This document shows positions 1-6,946 of a stretch of 9,816 bases of DNA, in pieces; the first letter of the stretch is position 1, and each line of letters starts with the position of its first letter. This stretch comes from CAZTTH01 sp964615975 (GTDB lineage: Bacteria; Verrucomicrobiota; Lentisphaeria; JABSQK01; JAJFLO01), in the NCBI GenBank assembly GCA_964615975.1, contig CAZTTH010000084.1:1-9816 (forward strand). The letters run 5' to 3'. The notes below the pieces were generated by a model. That model had not been told where the DNA came from and searched no databases. It saw only the letters and a program-made list of their open reading frames with translations. The position numbers and the translations under genes are program-made.

Positions 1-3000
1 TATTTTTGACCGCTGCCGCACGGGCAGGGGTCGTTGCGGCCGATCTTGGGTTGCTCGCGATGAATGGTGACCCCCTTGGGCATGGGCGCCGGTCGTGGCG
101 CTTCGCGGGATGAGGATGTTTGTGTGGCGGCCATGGCGGGTTCAGGCAGGTTTTCTTCCATTTCCGGACCGGACCCCGAAAGCGTCTGCGAGTCTGCGCC
201 AAATTGATTTAACAGGCGATGGATTTCCACCTTGGGCAGCGCGGCAAGTATTTTGTGGATGGCCGAAATGTTGGCGGCGGAACGAAACAGGGTCGTGGCA
301 ATTTCATTATTGATACGAACCATCAATTCGCCAAACATCGAGAATGCCGATTGTTTGTATTCAACCAACGGATCGCGTTGGCCGTAAGAAACCAGATAAA
401 CACCGCTGCGCAGTTCGTCCATCGCGTATAAATGTTCCTGCCAGAGTTTATCGTGAGCGCTGAGCATGATATACTGCTCCTGCCGCCGCACCAATGCCTC
501 ATCTTCTCCCTTGATTTTGGCATCATATGCGGCCTTGACCTTGGCTGTCAGCGCGCCGACCAGCTGATCGGCATCGAATTCGCCTGGATTCGTGGGTAAA
601 TCGTCCTCGCCAAAGTTCACGGGGAAGGTGCTGGTCAACCAAAGCAGTAGAGCGGATTGATTGTAATGAGCGCCATCCTTTTTCACATCCAGGCGATTTG
701 CCTCCAAACGATCATAAATCGCTTCGTCGACGACGATAAAGAGCAGTTCATTGGTATTTTCAGACATGAGAATCTCCCGCCGCCGGCCATAAATGACCTG
801 CCGCTGTTTATTCACCACATCATCGAATTGCAAGGTGCGCTTGCGGGTTGAGTAATGTTGTTGCTCGACTTTTTTCTGGGCGCTTTCGATTGACCGATTC
901 AGCAGCGGATGAGATAATTCCTCGCCTTCCTGAAATCCCAGCTTATCCATGAGTTTCGCGATCCGATCGGAACCGAACAAACGCATCAGATCGTCTTCCA
1001 GAGAGATATAAAATCGCGAGGATCCCGGATCGCCCTGGCGGGCGCACCGGCCGCGTAATTGCCGATCGATACGTCGTGAATCATGACGTTCACTGGCAAT
1101 AACATGAAGCCCGCCAAGTTGATCAACGCCCGCGCCAAGACGGATATCCGTTCCCCGGCCCGCCATATTGGTGGCGATGGTGACGGCGCCTCGCTGTCCA
1201 GCCAGGGACACGATTTCAGCTTCGCGTTGATGGTTCTTGGCATTCAAAACGTTGTGGGGTATTTTCTCGCGGCGCAGGAAGCGGCTGAGGACTTCCGATA
1301 CTTCCACCGAAATCGTCCCGATCAGTATCGGCTGTCCCTGGTTGTGCAATTCCTTTACCTCGCTGATCAAAGCCGCGTATTTTTCTCGTTTGGTTTTGAA
1401 GATGCGATCATTGTTATCAACGCGAATACAGGGTTTATTGGTGGGGATCACCAGCACATCAATATTGTAGATGTCACGCAACTCGGTAGCTTCGGTTTCT
1501 GCGGTGCCGGTCATGCCGGCAAGTTTTTCATAAAGGCGGAAATAATTTTGAATGGTAATGGTGGCCAGGGTTTGGGTTTCCCGTTCGATGGTCACTCCCT
1601 CCTTGGCTTCCAGCGCCTGATGCAGGCCTTCACTGAAGCGTCGGCCAGGCATCAAACGACCGGTGTTTTCATCGACTATGATGACCTTGTTGTCCTGGAC
1701 GACATATTGCACATCGATTTCAAAGAGACAGTAGGCGCGCAACAGCTGCGAGACATTGTGAATCATTTCACTGCGTTCGTCGAAAAGCCGTTGCAGCTTG
1801 ATCCGCTCCTGTTGACGTTCCTCACTGGTCAAATCTTCGTGTTCCTCGATGGCTTGAAAGGCGGAAACCAGATCCGGAAGGGTAAATGTGTCCGGGTCCT
1901 GGGGTGAAATCGCGTTTCGTCCCATTTCACTGAGGTCGGCTTCTCCCGCCCGTTCGTCGATGCTGAAATAGAGGGTTTCCTTCAATTCCTGATAGACTCC
2001 GCGATTCTGATCGCTGCGGATGTCCATTTCTTTCTTTTCCAGCATCCGCACGATCTTGGGATCTTCCATCAAACGCATGAGCTGCTTGTGTTTCGGCATT
2101 CCTGATTTTACCAAAAAGGCTTTGGTGATGGCTTGATCAATTTCCTCGGTGTTGGCTTCGGGCGGGGCGGATAATACCGATTTTGCCTGGGTGATCAGAT
2201 CGGTGCAGAGCTGATTCTGTTTGCGCACCAGATTTTCCACTGTCGGTTTCAACTGATCGTAACGATGGGTGGAGGTCGGGGTTGGGCCGGCAATGATCAA
2301 AGGGGTGCGCGCTTCATCAATCAGGATGCTGTCCACCTCGTCGACGATGACGAAGTAGTAATCCCGCTGGACAATGTCTTCGGTGGTGGTTGCCATGCCC
2401 ATGTCGCGGAGGTAATCAAAGCCGAATTCGCTGTTGGTTCCATAGGTTATATCACAGGCATACTGCTGTCGCCGTTCCTCCGGATTAAGCTGATGTTGTA
2501 TACAACCGATGGTTAATCCCAGCCACTTCAGAACTGCGCCAACCCATTGCGAGTCGCGCAGCGCCAGATAATCGTTTACGGTCACCAACTGGCAGTTGCG
2601 GCCACTCAAAGCATTGAGATACAAGGGCAGGATCGCGACCAGGGTTTTACCTTCGCCGGTCTGCATTTCCGCGACCCCCCCCTGATGCAGAGCGATACCG
2701 CCAAGAAGTTGCACATCATAAGGCACCATCGCCCATTTGAGCGATTGACCGGTGACATTCAGCTCGGTGCCCTCAAGACGACGGCAGGCGTTCTTGACCG
2801 TGGCAAACGCTTCAGGCAAGATATCGTCAAGTGATTCTCCCGCCTTGAATCTGTCCTTGAATTCTCCGGTTTTAGCTTTAATCTGCTCATCGGTCAGGGA
2901 TTGATAGTCGAACTCGATCTTGTTGATCCTGTCAACGAGGGGCAAAAGACGTTTGATGGCACGATCATGCTTGTTGCCAAATATTTTCTTGAAGATTTTT

Positions 3001-3014
3001 CCTGCGGTACTCAT
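1..3014 (-). CDS. secA: Preprotein translocase ATPase SecA (3' end cut by window edge)
   Basis: SecA is the ATP-driven motor that pushes unfolded preproteins through SecYEG. I translated this frame by hand from the ATG at 3014-3012 to the left edge; it is open for 1004 codons without a stop. Landmarks: Walker A MQTGEGKT at residues 117-124; Walker B/DEAD-type box DEVDSILIDEAR at 225-236; a long variable insertion of the NBD1 region after it; NMAGRGTD at 616-623; and QLRGRCARQGDPG starting at 652. A Pro/Ala/Ser-rich linker leads to the C-terminal zinc-binding CPCGSG starting at 997. Only about 8-10 residues should be missing. Escherichia coli SecA has about 900 residues; the longer form and the DSRRIDRQ segment fit PVC-group SecA. 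A run of eight G lies just before Walker A, but the frame stays intact. No strong Shine-Dalgarno precedes the start. Transcription diverges from ribF. Confidence 0.98.
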   Translation of the reverse strand, partial: MSTAGKIFKKIFGNKHDRAIKRLLPLVDRINKIEFDYQSLTDEQIKAKTGEFKDRFKAGESLDDILPEAFATVKNACRRLEGTELNVTGQSLKWAMVPYDVQLLGGIALHQGGVAEMQTGEGKTLVAILPLYLNALSGRNCQLVTVNDYLALRDSQWVGAVLKWLGLTIGCIQHQLNPEERRQQYACDITYGTNSEFGFDYLRDMGMATTTEDIVQRDYYFVIVDEVDSILIDEARTPLIIAGPTPTSTHRYDQLKPTVENLVRKQNQLCTDLITQAKSVLSAPPEANTEEIDQAITKAFLVKSGMPKHKQLMRLMEDPKIVRMLEKKEMDIRSDQNRGVYQELKETLYFSIDERAGEADLSEMGRNAISPQDPDTFTLPDLVSAFQAIEEHEDLTSEERQQERIKLQRLFDERSEMIHNVSQLLRAYCLFEIDVQYVVQDNKVIIVDENTGRLMPGRRFSEGLHQALEAKEGVTIERETQTLATITIQNYFRLYEKLAGMTGTAETEATELRDIYNIDVLVIPTNKPCIRVDNNDRIFKTKREKYAALISEVKELHNQGQPILIGTISVEVSEVLSRFLRREKIPHNVLNAKNHQREAEIVSLAGQRGAVTIATNMAGRGTDIRLGAGVDQLGGLHVIASERHDSRRIDRQLRGRCARQGDPGSSRFYISLEDDLMRLFGSDRIAKLMDKLGFQEGEELSHPLLNRSIESAQKKVEQQHYSTRKRTLQFDDVVNKQRQVIYGRRREILMSENTNELLFIVVDEAIYDRLEANRLDVKKDGAHYNQSALLLWLTSTFPVNFGEDDLPTNPGEFDADQLVGALTAKVKAAYDAKIKGEDEALVRRQEQYIMLSAHDKLWQEHLYAMDELRSGVYLVSYGQRDPLVEYKQSAFSMFGELMVRINNEIATTLFRSAANISAIHKILAALPKVEIHRLLNQFGADSQTLSGSGPEMEENLPEPAMAATQTSSSREAPRPAPMPKGVTIHREQPKIGRNDPCPCGSGQK

Positions 3015-3068
3015 TAAATGTCAATTACCCTATTAAACTCCGGTAGGTTCCGAATGTGATAAAAAATA

Positions 3069-3080
3069 TTCACCCGTGAA
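3069..3080. repeat. Short inverted repeat TTCAC-CC-GTGAA in the secA/ribF spacer
   Basis: Five-base arms TTCAC and GTGAA flank a two-base centre, directly upstream of the putative ribF -35 element. The location between divergent genes would suit a transcription-factor site, but arms this short can arise by chance. No regulator is encoded nearby. Confidence 0.25.
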
Positions 3081-3081
3081 C

Positions 3082-3110
3082 TTGTCCATTGGTTCAGCGA
3101 CTCTATAAAT
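3082..3110 (+). promoter_or_regulatory. Putative sigma70-type promoter for ribF
   Basis: A -35 element TTGTCC (3082-3087) and a -10 element TATAAA (3104-3109) are separated by 16 bp, about 47 bp before the ribF start. Both match the general bacterial consensus reasonably well. No FMN riboswitch (RFN element) was recognised in the 142-bp spacer, and no clear promoter for the divergent secA was found. Confidence 0.4.
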
Positions 3111-3156
3111 TAGTGGATTGACGGATTAATTAAATCACCATCTTCAATTATTTAAT

Positions 3157-4119
3157 ATGATTTGCGCCACTTCATTACAACAGTTGCCCGGATTCGGTAT
3201 TTATCGCATCGCGGTTGCCTGCGGTGTCTTCGACGGATTGCATGACGGTCATCAGGACATTATCAAAGCAGTAATCAAGGCCTCAAGGCAGTCGGATGCC
3301 GAGCCTGTCGTGCTGACTTTTAATCCGCATCCGCTCAAAGTTCTCAATCCCGCCGTGGCGCCCAAAATGGTGTTGGCGCAGCGGCACAAATTGTACCTGT
3401 TGTCGCAACAAGAGATTGGGGTGACCGTGGTCATGCCGTTTACTCATCAACTGGCGCGTCAATCTGCCCGCGATTTCATTCATTCCCTGTTCAATGTAAA
3501 TGATTTGACCATCACTCATTTATGCGTGGGTGAAAAATGGCGTTTTGGTCATGGCGCGTTGGGCGACTCCCGGTTGTTGCATGAGCTTGCCGCCCGCTAT
3601 CAATTTGAGTTGGTCATGGTTCCAGAGCGATTTTTACTCAATGCCCGCATCAGCAGCACCCGCTTGCGGGCGGCAGTGCAATCCGGTGAACTTGAGTTGG
3701 CGGCAAAATTATTGGGACGCCCATATTCGTTATTTGGCAAAGTCGATTTTGGCAAGGGGATCGCGACCTCAAATCTTCACTGTCCCACTGCCAACCTGGC
3801 CACCCACGGAGAAGTGTTTCCCCCTGATGGCATCTATGCGGTGAAGGTACGCTTGTTTTCCGCGGCAATGGCAGTGGAACATTTCCATGGGGTGCTCTAT
3901 CTTGGCAAATCACCCACCTTCATAACCGAACCGCCGGAACATCCCTATGTCGAAGTTCATATCTTTGATTTTAACCGGGAAATTTACGGCCATTTGATGG
4001 AAGTCGAATTCTGTCAATTGCTGCGGGCGGACGAAAAATTTGCTTCTACTGAGGAGTTATGCCGCCAGATCGCTGTCGATATTGATGCGGCCAAATCCGT
4101 CCTGGGGGTGGCTAGATGA
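3157..4119 (+). CDS. ribF: Bifunctional riboflavin kinase / FAD synthetase RibF
   Basis: The enzyme phosphorylates riboflavin to FMN and adenylates FMN to FAD in the cytoplasm. The protein has 320 residues, the usual size. The N-terminal adenylyltransferase domain shows the nucleotidyltransferase motif GVFDGLHDGH (23-32), NPHP (56-59) and ISSTRLR (165-171). The C-terminal riboflavin kinase domain starts near GRPYSLFGKV (187-196), with PTANL (210-214), LGKSPTF (249-255) and VEVHIFDF (264-271), which holds the expected catalytic glutamate. The canonical acidic residue of the GxDFRFG segment is replaced here (VGEKWRFG, 124-131), a modest departure. The ATG at 3157 lacks a Shine-Dalgarno but is the only start giving the full N-terminal domain. 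The TGA overlaps the ATG of a short downstream ORF. In many bacteria ribF follows truB and rbfA; here it stands alone, divergent from secA. Confidence 0.96.
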   Translation: MICATSLQQLPGFGIYRIAVACGVFDGLHDGHQDIIKAVIKASRQSDAEPVVLTFNPHPLKVLNPAVAPKMVLAQRHKLYLLSQQEIGVTVVMPFTHQLARQSARDFIHSLFNVNDLTITHLCVGEKWRFGHGALGDSRLLHELAARYQFELVMVPERFLLNARISSTRLRAAVQSGELELAAKLLGRPYSLFGKVDFGKGIATSNLHCPTANLATHGEVFPPDGIYAVKVRLFSAAMAVEHFHGVLYLGKSPTFITEPPEHPYVEVHIFDFNREIYGHLMEVEFCQLLRADEKFASTEELCRQIAVDIDAAKSVLGVAR

Positions 4120-4238
4120 TTCACCTAATGCGGCATGGCCACACTGTGATTGAACTTAAAACGAACATCCCTCTGAGCAGCAGGTTAAATTTCATGACCG
4201 ATACAGATAATAAAACGTGTCTAAATTACTCATTCTAA
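4116..4238 (+). pseudogene. 40-codon ORF overlapping ribF; possible histidine-phosphatase remnant
   Basis: This ORF starts with an ATG whose last two bases are the first two of the ribF TGA (ATGA overlap), the usual arrangement for translational coupling. The first residues, MIHLMRHGHTVIE, match the beginning of histidine phosphatase (phosphoglycerate-mutase-like) proteins, whose catalytic motif is LxRHGxT. IPLSSR follows where those proteins often have IPLSERG, but with about six fewer residues in between. The frame then ends after 40 codons, far short of the roughly 200 residues of the family. I infer a gene deleted to a stump, but a chance match over a short peptide cannot be excluded. A 14-codon sub-ORF starts at 4194 in the same frame. 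Confidence 0.3.
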
Positions 4239-4275
4239 TCATTAATATTTAAAAAAGGTTAAACTCTTCATGACC
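4182..4275 (+). repeat. Imperfect direct duplication of the mscS start region
   Basis: AGGTTAAA, T, TTCATGACC (4182-4199) recurs as AGGTTAAA, CTC, TTCATGACC (4256-4275), where the second ATG is the mscS start. Spacing between copies is 74-76 bp. The upstream copy carries its own ATG (4194) that opens a 14-codon ORF ending at 4238. This may be a duplication scar or a leader-peptide arrangement. Confidence 0.5.
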
Positions 4276-5127
4276 AATCAATACCTCCAAAAAATCAAGG
4301 AATGGCTGCTCCTGAATAGCGTCAATTTCATCTCCAACCTGATCGTTTTCATCATGATTTTGATCGCCGGTCACTTGCTTATCCAGGCGGTTTGCCGGTT
4401 GCTTGCGAAAGCCCTGGAGCGTTCATTGACCGCCAATGAAATTCTGCGCGGATTCATTGTCAATGTCGCTCACAAAGCCCTCTGGGCGCTGGTGATTATG
4501 ACCGGATTGCAGGAACTGGGCATCAACATGGGGCCATTGATTGCCGGTCTTGGAGTTACTGGATTTATCATTGGCTTTGCCTGTCAACAAACGCTGGGGA
4601 ATCTGGCGGCGGGGATGATGCTGGCATTGAATCAGCCCTTCAAGGTTGGGGAGAGTATTGAAACGGCCGGAGTTATGGGGAAGGTCAAGGAATTGAATAT
4701 GATGGCCACGACCTTGACCACCGGCGATAACAAACTGGTCGTGATTCCCAATAACAAGGTCTGGGGCAGTTCAATCATCAATTATACTGCCATGGGGACG
4801 CGGCGGGTCGATATCCGCATCGGCATCTCTTATTCCTCGGAAATTGATCAAGCCCGTGCCGTTGCCAAGGAAGTATTGGCGGGTATTCCAGAAATTCTTG
4901 CCGATCCGGTTCCGGTCATTGAAGTCATTGAAATGGCGAATTCATCGGTCGATATGGTGATTCGCCCTTGGGTAAAATCGAGCGATTACTGGCCGACCAT
5001 GTTTAAAATCAATCAACGAGTGAAGGAAGCGTTTGCCCGCGCGGGAGTCGTCATCCCCTTTCCCCAACTGGATGTCCATCATCATGGTCAACTCGAGACC
5101 AAAAACCTGCCGTTATCCTCGACTTGA
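4270..5127 (+). CDS. mscS: Small-conductance mechanosensitive channel, MscS family
   Basis: MscS channels open under membrane tension and release solutes during hypo-osmotic shock, acting as homoheptamers in the inner membrane. The protein has 285 residues, close to the Escherichia coli MscS length of 286. Hydrophobic segments at about 20-42 and 63-80 are TM1 and TM2. The pore-lining TM3 follows at about 89-122 with GLGVTGFIIGFACQQTLGN (93-111), the family's glycine/alanine-rich helix, then the beta domain with PFKVGESIE (123-131) and the conserved VVIPNNKVW (157-165). The C-terminal domain ends with IPFPQLDVH (262-270), a family hallmark. Nothing is truncated. The ATG at 4270 has a weak Shine-Dalgarno (AAAGG, about 4254-4258) and lies in the second copy of a direct repeat. 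The 150-bp gap after ribF suggests separate or attenuated transcription. It converges with the DUF1015 gene, leaving 46 bp and no obvious terminator. Confidence 0.95.
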   Translation: MTNQYLQKIKEWLLLNSVNFISNLIVFIMILIAGHLLIQAVCRLLAKALERSLTANEILRGFIVNVAHKALWALVIMTGLQELGINMGPLIAGLGVTGFIIGFACQQTLGNLAAGMMLALNQPFKVGESIETAGVMGKVKELNMMATTLTTGDNKLVVIPNNKVWGSSIINYTAMGTRRVDIRIGISYSSEIDQARAVAKEVLAGIPEILADPVPVIEVIEMANSSVDMVIRPWVKSSDYWPTMFKINQRVKEAFARAGVVIPFPQLDVHHHGQLETKNLPLSST

Positions 5128-5173
5128 TCTGTGATCTCTGATCCGACGAATCCTGCCGCATCTGTCAGCATGT

Positions 5174-6442
5174 TCAAAAACAATGGCAGAAGAGGCCGTC
5201 GCGGAGTTTGGGTTCGAACCATGTTGACTTGGGCGGCATGATCATGCCGGCATCGGAAATGGCCATGAGTTCGGCGACGGTAACCGGGTACATGGAGAAG
5301 GCGACGGCATGAACGCCGCTGTCGACCGCTTGCACCAATCTCTCGGGTCCATGTATCCCGCCGACAAAATCGATACGTTTATCGGTGCGCGGATCCGCGA
5401 TTCCAAGAATTGGCGCCAGCAGGTAGTTCTGGAGTATATTGACATCAAGACGGTCGACGACACTGCCGCTGGCTTTATGTTTATCCAGGTTCAGGCTATA
5501 CCAGCGATGATCGCAATACATTTGTACCCGGCCGGGTTGAACTGGCTGTTGGCAATCGGTTATTTCGACCGGGAAGATGGTACTGACATGATCGATAAAT
5601 TTCTGGTTCGACATGGCCAATAAATCCCGGATGACCCGGTTATAGGGAAGGATGGCCAGTTGATCCGCGGGAAAGACAACGCTGAGGAAACGGTTGTAGG
5701 CCTCATTTCCGGTATGTGCCGGGTTTTTCTGACGACAGAGTTCCCGCACCCGGCTGGCGCTTTTGGCACGATGATGACCATCGGCAATATATAAACTTTC
5801 GACCCCCCTAAAACACTCGATCAATTCGGTGTTGCGCTCTGCCGGCACGCGCCAGACTTCGTGTTTGACCCCGTCATGGGCAGTGATATCAAACAACTTT
5901 GTGTTCTGCATTACCGTTGCGACGATCATATTGATCTGCGCCTGGGGTGGGTAGGTGAGGAATATCGGCCCGGAATGGGCACGCAGGGCAAAGGTGTGAT
6001 TGGTGCGATCATCTTCTTTGTCTTTGCGCGTTAATTCATGTTTCTTTATGCGATCGGCGTCGTAATCATCCACAGACGCGGCAACCACCAGGCCGGTTTG
6101 ACGACGGCCTTTAAATACTTGCGAATAGAGATAAAAAGATGCGGTTGAGTCTGCTGTCAACGGCGCATCTTTTTGCAAGCGCTGAAAATTTGCCTTTGCC
6201 CGATCATAAACCTCCTGGCTGTATGGATCAATACCCGGAGGCAGCTCGATTTCCGACCGTGATACGCGCAGGAAACTAAGGGGATTATCCGCGGCTAATT
6301 GAGCCGCTTCTTCGCGATTTACTACATCATAAGGAACCGCAGCCACAAGAGCGGCGCGTGCCGGTGTAGGCAACAGGGCATTGAAGGGGTGGACTGTTAT
6401 CATGGTATCAGGAATCTCTTTTCTTTCTGGGGTTGAATTCAT
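5174..6442 (-). CDS. DUF1015 family protein (COG4198); possible free L-serine kinase
   Basis: This is a cytoplasmic protein of 422 residues (409 if it starts at the second ATG, 6403), matching the usual DUF1015 length. Recognisable family segments are VHPFNAL (17-23), VPYDVVN (36-42), a charged block KKHELTRKDKEDDRTNH (133-149), YIADGHHRAKSA (218-229) and PYNRVIRDL (266-274). The ending FEPKLRDGL takes the place of the typical FYPKL. The DGHHR motif resembles the nucleotide-binding box of ParB/SerK-fold proteins. From memory, and with caution, some DUF1015 proteins have been assigned ATP-dependent free L-serine kinase activity, and the family often sits near serine biosynthesis genes; no such neighbours occur here. 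The shorter start at 6403 puts VHPF close to the N-terminus as in relatives; neither start has a clear ribosome-binding site. Function beyond the family is inference. Confidence 0.88.
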   Translation of the reverse strand: MNSTPERKEIPDTMITVHPFNALLPTPARAALVAAVPYDVVNREEAAQLAADNPLSFLRVSRSEIELPPGIDPYSQEVYDRAKANFQRLQKDAPLTADSTASFYLYSQVFKGRRQTGLVVAASVDDYDADRIKKHELTRKDKEDDRTNHTFALRAHSGPIFLTYPPQAQINMIVATVMQNTKLFDITAHDGVKHEVWRVPAERNTELIECFRGVESLYIADGHHRAKSASRVRELCRQKNPAHTGNEAYNRFLSVVFPADQLAILPYNRVIRDLLAMSNQKFIDHVSTIFPVEITDCQQPVQPGRVQMYCDHRWYSLNLDKHKASGSVVDRLDVNILQNYLLAPILGIADPRTDKRIDFVGGIHGPERLVQAVDSGVHAVAFSMYPVTVAELMAISDAGMIMPPKSTWFEPKLRDGLFCHCF

Positions 6443-6507
6443 TTCATTTGCATCGTGAAGGAAATAGCCTTATTGAGCGCGGTCATTGCGCTGGATGACG
6501 GCATGGC

Positions 6508-6536
6508 ATTATCGCTTCAACACGTTGTGAAGGCAA
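6508..6536 (-). promoter_or_regulatory. Putative sigma70 promoter for the DUF1015 gene, with palindrome in the spacer
   Basis: On the minus strand, TTGCCT (6536-6531) and GATAAT (6513-6508) stand 17 bp apart, matching the consensus at 4/6 and 5/6 positions and lying about 65 bp before the first start codon. The spacer overlaps an imperfect 16-bp palindrome, TTCAACACGTTGTGAA (6516-6531, 12 of 16 symmetric, ACGT core). A repressor bound there could block the promoter. The regulator is unknown. Confidence 0.4.
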
Positions 6537-6627
6537 GGCATGTAAGGATAAATTTTTCTCTAGTAGGCGATCCGGATGACACTGTAAAATGAATCACAGA
6601 AGATTTTTTCAAGAGGAGTTAGAAGAT

Positions 6628-6726
6628 GTGAACGCAAGGATATGTTTGGCGTCCGATGGACATAATGCTGGCGATTTGGTTGCGGAAAATTGCCGCGTCA
6701 CCGGCGCTGTCGATTCAGCCCCGTGA
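6628..6726 (+). CDS. Possible 32-codon small ORF with GTG start and strong Shine-Dalgarno
   Basis: The sequence AGAGGAG (6612-6618) is the strongest plus-strand ribosome-binding site I noticed here. Nine bases downstream, a GTG (6628) opens a 32-codon frame beginning VNARICLASDG and ending AVDSAP. The overlapping ATG at 6626 is followed at once by TGA, so the same site could also read as a start-stop pair. The peptide has no signal sequence, membrane segment or motif I know. A second frame, ATG 6656, runs 49 codons. With no promoter clearly visible, this may be a small protein, a leader, or a remnant. Confidence 0.2.
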   Translation: MNARICLASDGHNAGDLVAENCRVTGAVDSAP

Positions 6727-6900
6727 TATTATCCCGGAGGACCCGCCAAAAAACGCCGTTACTCGGTTCGCGAACACCGCGCTGTCATCTCAACCTCAAG
6801 GATAGAATTATGATTAAAAAATCCCCAAATTGATCATCAAATGACTGGAGAATGTGGATTAGAATCGGGCTCCAACCCACATATCTGTATTGTAAGGATG

Positions 6901-6931
6901 ATGAGGGGGGGATGAGAAAATTACCCCTCAT
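6901..6931 (-). terminator. Weak hairpin after the NADH dehydrogenase gene
   Basis: ATGAGGGG (6901-6908) and CCCCTCAT (6924-6931) form an 8-bp stem with a 15-base loop, 15 bases past the stop codon of the minus-strand gene. No T-run follows on the minus strand, so intrinsic termination is doubtful; it may instead protect the mRNA 3' end. Confidence 0.35.
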
Positions 6932-6946
6932 ATCTAGGTTATGGCG

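Larger units (their letters stand above)
6443..6946. other. 504-bp gap between the DUF1015 and NADH dehydrogenase genes
   Basis: No gene of normal size is present on either strand. The gap holds the DUF1015 promoter (6508-6536), a possible small plus-strand ORF behind a strong ribosome-binding site (6613-6726), a perfect 10-bp palindrome GTTCGCGAAC (6766-6775), a 6-bp stem ATGTGG/CCACAT (6852-6857 and 6877-6882), and a hairpin near the NADH dehydrogenase stop (6901-6931). No tRNA, insertion sequence or known structured RNA was recognised. The base composition of the middle part looks coding-like, so an eroded gene is possible. Confidence 0.5.

Noticed and set aside
1083..1907. 274-codon plus-strand ORF
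   Set aside because: It is the antisense of intact secA, which carries all family motifs; the plus-strand translation has no recognisable family features.
3055..3074. CRP-like site TGTGA...TCAC between secA and ribF
   Set aside because: The half-sites are ten bases apart rather than six, and the right half is incomplete.
3015..3156. FMN riboswitch before ribF
   Set aside because: The spacer is short and AT-rich, and none of the conserved RFN element segments could be seen.
5128..5173. Bidirectional terminator between mscS and the DUF1015 gene
   Set aside because: The 46-bp convergent gap has no GC-rich stem with a T-run on either strand.
5309..5623. 104-codon plus-strand ORF inside the DUF1015 gene
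   Set aside because: It is a shadow of the opposite-strand gene, which has clear family motifs.
6766..6775. Palindrome GTTCGCGAAC as part of a terminator
   Set aside because: The nearest T-run on the minus strand is about ten bases away from the stem, so it does not form a normal intrinsic terminator.
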